Shown piece after piece: positions 34,235 through 42,166 of a stretch of DNA of 64,000 nucleotides. Under the pieces are notes generated by a model. The model ran no database searches, was not told the origin of the DNA, and saw only the letters and a program-made list of their open reading frames with translations. The first letter of the stretch is position 1, and the number at the start of each line of letters is the position of its first letter. The stretch comes from Krasilnikovia cinnamomea (GTDB lineage Bacteria; Actinomycetota; Actinomycetes; Mycobacteriales; Micromonosporaceae), in contig NZ_SHKY01000001.1 of assembly GCF_004217545.1 (NCBI RefSeq), forward strand, positions 1,116,001 through 1,180,000, given 5' to 3'. A program made the translations under genes and the position numbers.

Positions 34235-35601
34235 CGGGGAACTCCCGGATCGCGGTTGACCGCCCCGTCCACCGCGGCCAGGCCCAGCCCCACCCCGGCG
34301 AACAGCACCGACATGTTCGGATCGACGTACCCGTAGAACGGGGTGATCACGGCCGCGATGACGGGCAGCGCGCTGAGCCACAACCCGCTCGCCGACACGG
34401 CGGCGGACAGCCGCCGCGCCACCACGAGCAGCAGCAGGTAGTAGCAGGCCGCGGCGGGAATGCCGTAGCTGTACAGCAGCTGCCAGAGCAGGCCCTGGGT
34501 GCCGAGCGGCTCCACCGAATGGGTGGTGTCGACGGAGGTGGGCTGGCCGTAGCCGAGCAGCGGGGAGTGCAGGACCGCGGCCCACGTCTGCACGTACAGG
34601 TCGTAGCGGTCGATGTTGGTGTCCGTCGTGGAGGTCCGGTTCCGGATCAGGTCCACCACCGGGATGATCAGGGTGACCAGCCAACCCACCAGCAGGATCA
34701 CCGCGACCGGCAGCAGCAGCCGCACCCGGCCCCGGGCGATCTCGCGGCCCAGCAGGTACAACACCCCGGCGCCGAGGCCGATGAACATGCCCCGGTTCAG
34801 GGTCAGGAACGCCGGGACCAGCGACAGTGGCAGCGATATCAGCAGGACCAGCCGCAGCGGGCCGCGCCGCACCGCCGTCAGGTACGCCAGCACGAACGGC
34901 ACCAGGAACGCGAGCCCCGTCCCCCAGTTGTTCGTGTACGGGTACGGCGCCGCCGGCCGGTAGATCGGATTGGCGCTGTACGGGTTGAACTCGGTCGCGT
35001 CCAGGTGCGTCAGGTCCTGCAGGAACGGTTGCGCGGCCAACCCGACCGGCAGGGCCAGCTCCACGGGGCTGGCCGCGCTGAACCGGGGCGCCAGCACACC
35101 GAGCCAGCCCAGCGCCACCACCGCCACCCAGTACACGCACACCGGCGCCGCGACGCGCGCCCACGGCACCCGGTCCCGGGCCAGGTTGTACACGTACAGG
35201 CCGACCAGGAACGCAGTGACGAGCATGCCCAGCCGCAGGGAGAAGGTGGCCAGCGCGGTGGGCCGGTTCAGCCGTACCGCGCTGACCGCCACGATGCCGA
35301 GGAACACCAGCCACACGGTGGTGCCGGCCGGGAGCCGGATCCGCCCGCGCGTGGTGAGCAGCACGAACAGCAGCACCCCGAAGCACGGCCAGGCGAGCTG
35401 GAAGGCGCCGAGCGCCCACCACAGCGGCATGCACCCGAACATCGCGGTCAGCGGCCACACCGGCAGCCGCGCGGTGTGCACCACCCAGGCACCGCGGTCG
35501 CGTACCCCCGGCTCGACCGGCGCGACCGCCCGGGCCCGGACGGCGGCGACCGCCCGTACGGGCCACCGCAGCCGCCGGCCGCGCACGGCGGTGTCAGACA
35601 C
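34231..35601 (-). CDS. O-antigen ligase/Wzy-type polymerase
   Basis: A 456-residue protein with about eleven membrane segments. The LNRGMFIGLGAGVLYL segment matches the Wzy_C (O-antigen ligase) core with its conserved Arg-Gly. A long external loop (roughly residues 180-240) precedes it, where acceptor binding occurs in this family. In an operon with a flippase and a chain-length protein it most likely polymerises repeat units. It overlaps the GT2 gene by 8 bp and the flippase by 4 bp. Confidence 0.85.
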   Translation of the reverse strand: MSDTAVRGRRLRWPVRAVAAVRARAVAPVEPGVRDRGAWVVHTARLPVWPLTAMFGCMPLWWALGAFQLAWPCFGVLLFVLLTTRGRIRLPAGTTVWLVFLGIVAVSAVRLNRPTALATFSLRLGMLVTAFLVGLYVYNLARDRVPWARVAAPVCVYWVAVVALGWLGVLAPRFSAASPVELALPVGLAAQPFLQDLTHLDATEFNPYSANPIYRPAAPYPYTNNWGTGLAFLVPFVLAYLTAVRRGPLRLVLLISLPLSLVPAFLTLNRGMFIGLGAGVLYLLGREIARGRVRLLLPVAVILLVGWLVTLIIPVVDLIRNRTSTTDTNIDRYDLYVQTWAAVLHSPLLGYGQPTSVDTTHSVEPLGTQGLLWQLLYSYGIPAAACYYLLLLVVARRLSAAVSASGLWLSALPVIAAVITPFYGYVDPNMSVLFAGVGLGLAAVDGAVNRDPGVPR

Positions 35602-36517
35602 CGCGGCCCCGCCTCTGCGCCATCCGCAGTACCCGCTCGCCGGTGACCAGCCCGAGGATCACGGGCACGATGACCAGCACCCGTTTCTCGCGCCAGTTGA
35701 GCCGCAGCACCGCGGCGAGTTCCCGGATGGCCTCCAGCCGCCGGTTGCCGGCGGCCAGCGCGAACGCGATCTGACCCCGGATGCGGGCCGTGCCGGTACG
35801 GCTGAGCGCCAGCTCCGGATGTTTGCGCAGCAGGTAGCGCTGCGCCTCGACGATCGTGGCCCACCGGCCGAAGTAGAACGAGCCGCCGTGCCAGTCGACC
35901 ACCACCAGCGGCTGCCGGCAGATCGCGATCGGGGTGTGTGCGGCCAGCCGCAGCAGCCACTCGTAGTCCTCGCTGTACCCGCCGGGAATGTCCTCGTCCA
36001 CCTCCCCGGCCGCCAGCCAGGCCGAGCGGCGCAGCAGCATCGTGCTGGAGTGCACCTCCATCACCCGGTCGGCCAGCAGCTCGTCGAGGATGACCCGGTC
36101 GCGGGTGAGCACCCGTTCGGTGTCGATGCCGGGCCCCCGCAGGCGCAGCCCGCAGCTGACCGCGCCGACGGCCGGGTCGGCCAGCAGCGCCACCTGGCGG
36201 CTCAGCTTGGCGGGCAGCCAGATGTCGTCGTCGTCGCAGAACGCCAGCAGCTCGCCGGTGGCCGCGTCGACCCCGCTGTTTCGCCCGCCGGGCAGACCCG
36301 GGCGGCGCCCGTTGGAGATGACCTTCAACGTCCGGTAGGCGCCGATGGGCACGTCCAGCTCGCGGACGGGCACGTGGTCGTAGACGACGATGCATTCGAC
36401 CGGGCCCGGGTAGACCTGGCCGAGGATCGCCGCGACGGCCCGTTCCAGCAGGCCGGGACGGTCCTTGGTGGCCACCACGACGCTGACCGACGGGTACGGC
36501 AGGGCGATTTCACCCAC
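35594..36517 (-). CDS. GT2 family glycosyltransferase
   Basis: A 307-residue GT-A glycosyltransferase. SVSVVVATKDRPGLLERAV at the start, GLPGGRNSGVDAA, the metal-binding CDDDD (near residue 93-97) and GGYSEDYEWLLRLA (catalytic Glu-Asp) are all family 2 marks. It adds a sugar from a nucleotide donor to a lipid-linked intermediate at the inner face of the membrane. The C-terminal helix may sit on the membrane. It overlaps both neighbours by 8 bp. It is one of only two clear glycosyltransferases in the locus. Confidence 0.88.
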   Translation of the reverse strand: MGEIALPYPSVSVVVATKDRPGLLERAVAAILGQVYPGPVECIVVYDHVPVRELDVPIGAYRTLKVISNGRRPGLPGGRNSGVDAATGELLAFCDDDDIWLPAKLSRQVALLADPAVGAVSCGLRLRGPGIDTERVLTRDRVILDELLADRVMEVHSSTMLLRRSAWLAAGEVDEDIPGGYSEDYEWLLRLAAHTPIAICRQPLVVVDWHGGSFYFGRWATIVEAQRYLLRKHPELALSRTGTARIRGQIAFALAAGNRRLEAIRELAAVLRLNWREKRVLVIVPVILGLVTGERVLRMAQRRGRGV

Positions 36518-38150
36518 GCCGGCCCCCGGTGAGGACGAACCCGACGGCCTGGGCGCCGGCCGAGCGCAGCCGGTCCACGAGCCGGGTCAGCTCGGCGTTG
36601 CGGGTGCGGTCGCGGGCGACCACGAGCAGGGCCACCCCGGACTGCGCGGCCCGTACGCCGCGCTCGTCGGTGTCGGAGGGCGGCGCGTCCACCACGACCA
36701 CCCCGTGGTCGGGCAGTTCCCCGAGGGGATGCAGGCGTACCGCGCCGCCGCCGATCAGCACGGCCAGCGGTCCCCGCCCGTCGGCCTCGTCGCCGGGGCG
36801 CGGCGCCAGCATCGGTGCCGCGCTCGGGCGCGACACGGCCGCCTCCATGACCATGGTGGCGTCGAGATCCGCGCCGGGCTGCATCCCCGCGACGGGCCGG
36901 GCGAAGCCGGGCCGCATCGGCAGGGCACCGCCCTGGGCGAGCCCGGGCCGGGCGGCCCCGTTGAGGCGCGGCGCGGCGTCGGCCTCGGGCAGCAGGCGGG
37001 GCCGGGGCGGGGTGCGCCGCTGCGCGGCGTACAGGATCTGCTTGAGCTCGGCCTCACTCTCGGCCGGGGCCGCCAGGTGCACGTCCTGGCCCGCCTCGGC
37101 CAGCGCCACCGCGAGGTTGCCGGTGACCACGGTGCGGCCCTCGTCGTCCCGGCCGGAGAGCACGACCAGCGGCCGGTCCGGATGGCGGCCGAGCCATTTC
37201 AGTACGGCCAGCGACACGTACCGGGCGTCGGCGGCCGCGGCCGCGTCACCGCCGCCGCCCGCGCGCACCACCCCGAGGGCGGGCACCCCGACCAGGTCGG
37301 CGGCCTGCTCGACGGAGCGTACCCGGCGGTCGAGCGCCTCCCGCGCGTGTGCGGCCATCAGGCCGAGCAGCGCGCCACCCAGCAGCGCGCCGAGCAGGTA
37401 CAGCGCCGCGTTGTCGTGGCTGGACGGTACGGGGGTACGCGCCGCGGCCGTGATCGCGCCGGGGCTCAGGTCCGCCGAGGCGACCTTGGCGCGGGCGTTG
37501 GCCAGCTGGGCGAGCTGGTCGTTGAGCTTGCTGACCTGGTCCAGCATGGCCTGCACGCGCGGGGAGGCGGGGCCGGGCCTGGTCGTACCCTCCTCCGGCA
37601 GTTCCTTCTGCGCGGCCTTGCGCTGGCTGGTGACCTGTTTGATCGTGCTGTCGTAGGAGAGCAGCAGGGCGGCGCGCTGCTGCTGGTAGATGGCCTCCCG
37701 CACCTTCAGGTACGTCTGCGCGGCGGCGTTCGCCCCGGTGATCGCCTGCGCCTCGGTGTCGCCCGCGTACGCGAAGCGCAGGACCTGCCCGCCGGTGGGC
37801 ACCTCCACCGAGAGCGCGTCGCGGACGTCGTCGGCGTCGCGGCCCAACGTCTGCGCGGTGGCGTCGACGACCTCGTTGCCCAGCGCGATGCCGTTCTCGG
37901 CGGTCATGTTGATGGCCCGGTCCGCGCCGCCCGCGGGCAGCGTGAACGGGTCGGTCACCACGGGACGCAGCACGACCACCGTGGTCGCGCGGTAGGTGGC
38001 GGGGAAGAAGATCAGGTAGCCGACGGTGGCCAGGACGACGGCCGCCGCGGTCGCCGCCACGGTCCGCCACCGGCGCACCGGGATCCGGACGACGTCGGCG
38101 AAGCCGACGACGCGCTGCCGGCCACCGGCGGCGGCATCAGTCACATCCAT
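36510..38150 (-). CDS. Wzz/chain-length protein with degenerate tyrosine-kinase domain
   Basis: A 546-residue protein. Membrane segments at ~30-49 and ~248-267 flank a periplasmic Wzz-type domain with a coiled-coil centre (~145-225). The C-terminal part follows the BY-kinase/ParA fold in order, but the P-loop reads GRDDEGRTVV (333-342), where active kinases have GEGKS/T. The nucleotide-binding lysine is missing. A Walker-B-like VVVVDAPPSD is kept, and a low-complexity insert (~385-460) lies between. It probably sets chain length without kinase activity. The tail lacks the usual tyrosine cluster. It overlaps the GT2 gene by 8 bp and is separated from the upstream gene by 102 bp with a hairpin. 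Confidence 0.82.
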   Translation of the reverse strand: MDVTDAAAGGRQRVVGFADVVRIPVRRWRTVAATAAAVVLATVGYLIFFPATYRATTVVVLRPVVTDPFTLPAGGADRAINMTAENGIALGNEVVDATAQTLGRDADDVRDALSVEVPTGGQVLRFAYAGDTEAQAITGANAAAQTYLKVREAIYQQQRAALLLSYDSTIKQVTSQRKAAQKELPEEGTTRPGPASPRVQAMLDQVSKLNDQLAQLANARAKVASADLSPGAITAAARTPVPSSHDNAALYLLGALLGGALLGLMAAHAREALDRRVRSVEQAADLVGVPALGVVRAGGGGDAAAAADARYVSLAVLKWLGRHPDRPLVVLSGRDDEGRTVVTGNLAVALAEAGQDVHLAAPAESEAELKQILYAAQRRTPPRPRLLPEADAAPRLNGAARPGLAQGGALPMRPGFARPVAGMQPGADLDATMVMEAAVSRPSAAPMLAPRPGDEADGRGPLAVLIGGGAVRLHPLGELPDHGVVVVDAPPSDTDERGVRAAQSGVALLVVARDRTRNAELTRLVDRLRSAGAQAVGFVLTGGRRG

Positions 38151-38175
38151 GGGTCTCTCCCCGCAGGTTTGTGCC

Positions 38176-38231
38176 CGGCCCCCGGACGGGCGCCGGGCCG
38201 CTGCGGTGCGGCACCGGCGTCCGGCCGGGGG
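38176..38231 (-). promoter_or_regulatory. nested GC-rich hairpin inside the exopolysaccharide operon
   Basis: CCCCCGGACG (38179-38188) pairs with CGTCCGGCCGGGGG (38218-38231, one bulge). An inner pair, CGCCGG / CCGGCG, extends the stem. It fills the only sizeable gap in the operon (102 bp), between the beta-propeller and Wzz-like genes, so it may attenuate or stabilise the transcript. Confidence 0.6.
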
Positions 38232-38252
38232 TGAAGTGGTGCGGTCGTTCGC

Positions 38253-40199
38253 CTACGAGGTGGCGAAGAACAGGGTGGGGTTGGACCAGTTCGCCCCGGT
38301 CGACTTGCGCGCCACGACGGTCGCCGAAGCGCCGTTGACGGCGGTGGACGCGGCCGGGTCGAACGCGACCGTACGCAGCGAGCCGTCCGTCGAGCCATAG
38401 ACGAGCTTGCCCGCGACCCAGGTCAGACCGCGCACCGTACGCCAGTCGATGCCCGAGGTGGGCAGCTTGAACTCGGTGCAGCCGACGATGGAGCCGTCCG
38501 GCTCCAGGTAGCGGTAGTACAGCGCGTTGCCGCTGGAGGTCGTGTAGTACATGCGGCCCCGCAGGTAGAAGGCGCCGGTCATGGAACCCGCCTGGTACCA
38601 GGAGTTGAAGCCGCTGCTGACCCACGGGGCGCCGACCGTGCCGCCGGTGAACATGGACAGCTGCAGCACGTCGCCCTTGGCCCACCACAGCTTGTTCGAC
38701 ACCGAGAAGGCGGCCTTGGCCGAGGTCAGGTTCGGCTGGTTGGTCACCGTCGCCGCGCCGGCCCCGGACGGGCCGTACGGCACCTTGGTCAGCTTGCCGT
38801 TGCCCGCGCCGAGGTACAGGAAGCCGGAGGCCGCCTGCGGCGCGTCGACCGGCGCGACCGTACGCCCACCCGAGGTCGGGAAGTACGCCTGCCGCCCGTG
38901 GTACTCGTTGCCCACGCCGTCGGAGTCCTGCCCGATGAGCAGGCCGGACGGCCCCTTCCAGATCTCCCAGACGATCGGGCCCCAGGAGGTGCCGCCCGAG
39001 GGCAGGTGGCTGCCCGGGGAGCGGCCCGGGTTCCAGGCCATCGGCAGGCCGTTGCCCGGGTCGAGGGCGCCGAAGCCGTACCGGTCGATGGCGCCGGGAC
39101 CGGCCTTGTCGTCGCCGTTGGCGTTGTTCAGCCAGCGGAAGTGCCCGCCCAGGTAGACCACGTTGTCGGCCGCCTCCACCGAGGTGATCGAGTCGTGGCC
39201 GGTCCGGTTGACCCAGGTGGCGTCTAGGTTGCTGCCGCGCGCCGAGGTCTCCCAGCGGCTGATCGTGTCGCAGAACGCGTCGCCGCCGATGCCGCCGTCC
39301 GCGCCGATGACGAAGTAGCTGCCGTCGTCGGAGAAGTCGACGTCGCGGGCGTAGAACGGGAACGTCTCGATCTGGCAGTCCGGGGCGAACCGCTGGGTGC
39401 TCCAGTCGGCCACCTTGGGCGTGCCCGACACGTCGATCATGACAACCTGCTCGCGGGCCAGGTTGTTGACCTTCCTGAAGTTGCCGGCCGCGACGACCGT
39501 CCGGCCGTCGGGCGAGACGGTGAGGGCCCACACCAGTTCGCTGCTGGCGCGGGCGACGCTCGCGTCGATCTGGAACGAGGAGTCGATCGCGCCCGTGGTG
39601 GCGTTCAGCCGGGCCAGCAGCGAGTGCTTGGTGCCGTTGACGTAGTGGAACGCGCCCGCGAGGTACAGGTGGTTGCCGTGCACGATGGCGCGGCGCACCA
39701 CCCCGCCGTCGGCGCGCCCGACCCAGCTGGTGATGGTCGCACCGGTGCTGGGGTCCAGCTCGACGAGGTTCTTGCGGGCCACGCCGTTGACCGTGCCGAA
39801 GTTGCCGCCGACGATCAGCTTGCCGTCGGGGCTGACCGCGAGGGTCTGCACGGCGTTGTCGAAGGTCGGCTTGAAGCCGGTCTTGAGCGCGCCGCTCGTC
39901 GCGTCGTACGCGATGAGGTAGCTGACCGTCGTCCAGGAACCGGCCCCGGCGTTCTTGGCGCCGGTGAACGAGCCGCCCGCGTACACGGTGTTGCCGATCT
40001 GGGCGAATGCCCGCACGCTGCCGTTCTGCACGTGCGGGGTGGTGTCCGCCGGGTTCGCCGTGACGAGGGTGGACGTGACGTTCGGCGGGACGTACACGGC
40101 TTGGGCGGGGATGGCGGTCAGGGCGACCGTACTCAGCGCCGCGGCGGCCGCCAGGAGGCTGGCGGCGGCGCGGGGCCGAAGTCGACGGGGCAGGGACAC
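38253..40199 (-). CDS. secreted beta-propeller protein in exopolysaccharide operon
   Basis: A 648-residue exported protein. A Sec signal peptide (ending IPAQA near residue 31) is followed by repeated blades of the form VSPDGKLIVGGNF, NTVYAGGSF, HLYLAGAFHYVNG and VVYLGGHFRWLNN, i.e. a delta-60-like/quinoprotein-like beta-propeller. Two Cys pairs suggest an extracellular fold. There are no catalytic residues that I recognise. It may bind or organise the polymer at the surface. GTG 40199 has AGGAGGG upstream. It lies 8 bp after the PssD/PssE-type gene, so it is a true member of the operon. Confidence 0.75.
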   Translation of the reverse strand: MSLPRRLRPRAAASLLAAAAALSTVALTAIPAQAVYVPPNVTSTLVTANPADTTPHVQNGSVRAFAQIGNTVYAGGSFTGAKNAGAGSWTTVSYLIAYDATSGALKTGFKPTFDNAVQTLAVSPDGKLIVGGNFGTVNGVARKNLVELDPSTGATITSWVGRADGGVVRRAIVHGNHLYLAGAFHYVNGTKHSLLARLNATTGAIDSSFQIDASVARASSELVWALTVSPDGRTVVAAGNFRKVNNLAREQVVMIDVSGTPKVADWSTQRFAPDCQIETFPFYARDVDFSDDGSYFVIGADGGIGGDAFCDTISRWETSARGSNLDATWVNRTGHDSITSVEAADNVVYLGGHFRWLNNANGDDKAGPGAIDRYGFGALDPGNGLPMAWNPGRSPGSHLPSGGTSWGPIVWEIWKGPSGLLIGQDSDGVGNEYHGRQAYFPTSGGRTVAPVDAPQAASGFLYLGAGNGKLTKVPYGPSGAGAATVTNQPNLTSAKAAFSVSNKLWWAKGDVLQLSMFTGGTVGAPWVSSGFNSWYQAGSMTGAFYLRGRMYYTTSSGNALYYRYLEPDGSIVGCTEFKLPTSGIDWRTVRGLTWVAGKLVYGSTDGSLRTVAFDPAASTAVNGASATVVARKSTGANWSNPTLFFATS

Positions 40200-40207
40200 G
40201 TGCCCTC

Positions 40208-41179
40208 CTATTCGGAGTATGAGGGGTGGTGGGACGGGGCTTGGGGGCAGAACCGGAACGGCGGCGGTGCCGGTCCGGTCCGGACCGACCAGGCGGCGGC
40301 GGACCGCAGGTCGGCGAGGTCGATCTCGTCGGCCTCGCGGGCGACGACGAGGTTGCGGGCGGCGAGTTCGGCCGCCATGTCGGCCTGGTGGTCGTCGACG
40401 TGTTCGCCGTGGGCGCGGCGCCGCGGCACGTACACGGCGCGGCGGCCCGCCCGCATCGCGGCCAGCGCGGAACCGACCCCGGCGTGGGTGATCACCACGT
40501 CGGCCTCGCGCATGGCCTCGCGCAGCTCGGCGACCGGGACCTGGGCGCGGGCCCCGGCGGGCATACGCCCGGCCACGGTGGCACCGACCTGCCAGAGCAC
40601 CTCCAGCTCGGGCGGCAGGATCCGGACCAGCCGGTTCAGCAGCCGGGGGAAGGTGAACCGGGGGTGGGTGCCGAGACTCACCACCACCTTGCGTACGGGC
40701 GGCGGCGCGGGCAGCGGCTCGGCGACGAACGCGTCGAAGATGGAGCCGCCGTAGCGCCACTCGCCCCCGGCCCAGCCCGGGTACTGGGTGTAGAGCCGGA
40801 CGCCCGGCAGCCGGGCGGCCAGCCGTCCGGTCAGCGACGGCCCCCGGGTGCGGGTGGCGCTCTCGATGTAGGCGCAGTCGATCCCGGCCGCCCGGGCGGG
40901 CACGAAGAACGACACGGCGACGCTGGCGCCGGTGCTGATCACCCGGTCGTAGCGCCCGGTGCGCAGCAGCCGCCGCGCCGCCGCCAGGTCGCGGGCGGCG
41001 CCGACCAGGTCCCGGCTGGTGGCCGGCGGCACGTGCACGACGTCCTCGCCCGCCAGCAGCGACCGGCTCTGCGGGCTGTCGAAGGTGACCCACCGGTGCG
41101 CGCCCACACCGAGGCGCGGCCGCAGGTCGTGCAGTTCGGCGAGGTGGCCGCCCGTGGACGCCACCAGCAGCGTGGTCAC
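40208..41179 (-). CDS. PssD-PssE (Alg14-Alg13 type) single-chain glycosyltransferase
   Basis: A 323-residue protein. The N-terminal half has STGGHLAEL (residues 8-16) and STGASVAVSFFVPARAAG, as in PssD/Alg14. The C-terminal half has VVSLGTHPRFTFPRLL and THAGVGSALAAMRAGRRAVYVPR, as in PssE/Alg13, the UDP-sugar-binding part. In many bacteria these are two proteins; here they form one chain. It should add the second sugar to the lipid-linked sugar phosphate. The GTG start overlaps the stop of the PAP2 gene by 4 bp. Confidence 0.85.
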   Translation of the reverse strand: MTTLLVASTGGHLAELHDLRPRLGVGAHRWVTFDSPQSRSLLAGEDVVHVPPATSRDLVGAARDLAAARRLLRTGRYDRVISTGASVAVSFFVPARAAGIDCAYIESATRTRGPSLTGRLAARLPGVRLYTQYPGWAGGEWRYGGSIFDAFVAEPLPAPPPVRKVVVSLGTHPRFTFPRLLNRLVRILPPELEVLWQVGATVAGRMPAGARAQVPVAELREAMREADVVITHAGVGSALAAMRAGRRAVYVPRRRAHGEHVDDHQADMAAELAARNLVVAREADEIDLADLRSAAAWSVRTGPAPPPFRFCPQAPSHHPSYSE

Positions 41180-42147
41180 CGCGCCGCCCCGGGGCCGGGC
41201 GCGCCCGCGGCGACCAGCGCCGACGAGATGACGGTGCCCGGCGCGGACGAAGCCTCGCCACCTGCCGGCCGGGCATCGCCGGTTCCGGGCCGTGGACGGG
41301 CCGCCGGGCCCACGAGGACGAGAACCGCGACCGCCCAGCCGAGGAACAGCGCCGGTCCGAACAGGAGACCCGCGATCACGTCGGTGAGCCAGTGCTTCTG
41401 CACGTACATCCGGGTGTAGCCCTCGGCGACCGCCATCACCAGCACGGCCGTGCCCAGGCCGACGCGGGCCCGGCGGCCGAGCCGGAAGGTCAGCGCCGCG
41501 AACAGGGCCAGCGCCCCGAAGGTCATCACGATCCGGGCGATCCCGCCCGACGGGTACGTGCCCAGCCCGGTCGGCGGGTGCCCCCGGTCCACCATGCCCG
41601 CGAGCACGGCCTGCACGTACTGCTCCAGCGGGAACTGGGCGAGGATCGCGACCAGCGGGATCCAGAACCGGCGCCGCCACAGCGCCGCGAAGACCAGGGC
41701 GCCGACGATGGTGACCACCTTGAGCGGGGCCCGGTCACCCAGCGCCGTGTACGCCCAGTTCAGCCGCGCGAACGACGGGTCGAGACGGGTGCTCACCCAC
41801 GCGTGCACCGGCACGTCGACCGTGGGCTCCAGCCGGTGCGCCAGCTCACCGAGTGGCCAGAACACCGCCACCACGGCGGCCGACCAGGCCAGCAGGAACG
41901 CCACCGCGGTGGCGGGGCGCCCGATCGTGGCCACCAGGGCGGACAGCGCGGCGCGGACCCGGCCCGCGAGCCCACTGCGCGGCCAGCGCCGGCCCGGCCC
42001 GCACGCCAGCGCCGGTCCCGCGACCGCGGGTAGCAGCACCGCCAGCGCGGCCGCGAAGTACATCGTGCCCAACGAACCGTCCCCATCCTGCGGCGTACCG
42101 ACCGCACTGCCTGCCATCCGAGCGGCGCCCGGTCGCCGTTCCCCCAC
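41176..42147 (-). CDS. PAP2 family membrane phosphatase
   Basis: A 323-residue protein with about six membrane segments. The PAP2 residues are visible: RGHPP (189-192), YPSGG (PSG at 199-201) and RMYVQKHWLTD (Arg246, His252, Asp256). It probably dephosphorylates a polyprenyl pyrophosphate to recycle the carrier lipid used by this operon. The GTG at 42147 lies 19 bp after the stop of the sugar transferase gene. In-frame ATGs at 42117 and 42063 are alternatives. The stop overlaps the next gene. Confidence 0.82.
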   Translation of the reverse strand: MGERRPGAARMAGSAVGTPQDGDGSLGTMYFAAALAVLLPAVAGPALACGPGRRWPRSGLAGRVRAALSALVATIGRPATAVAFLLAWSAAVVAVFWPLGELAHRLEPTVDVPVHAWVSTRLDPSFARLNWAYTALGDRAPLKVVTIVGALVFAALWRRRFWIPLVAILAQFPLEQYVQAVLAGMVDRGHPPTGLGTYPSGGIARIVMTFGALALFAALTFRLGRRARVGLGTAVLVMAVAEGYTRMYVQKHWLTDVIAGLLFGPALFLGWAVAVLVLVGPAARPRPGTGDARPAGGEASSAPGTVISSALVAAGAPGPGAAR

Positions 42148-42166
42148 GCCGGGACGTGCGCGCTGC

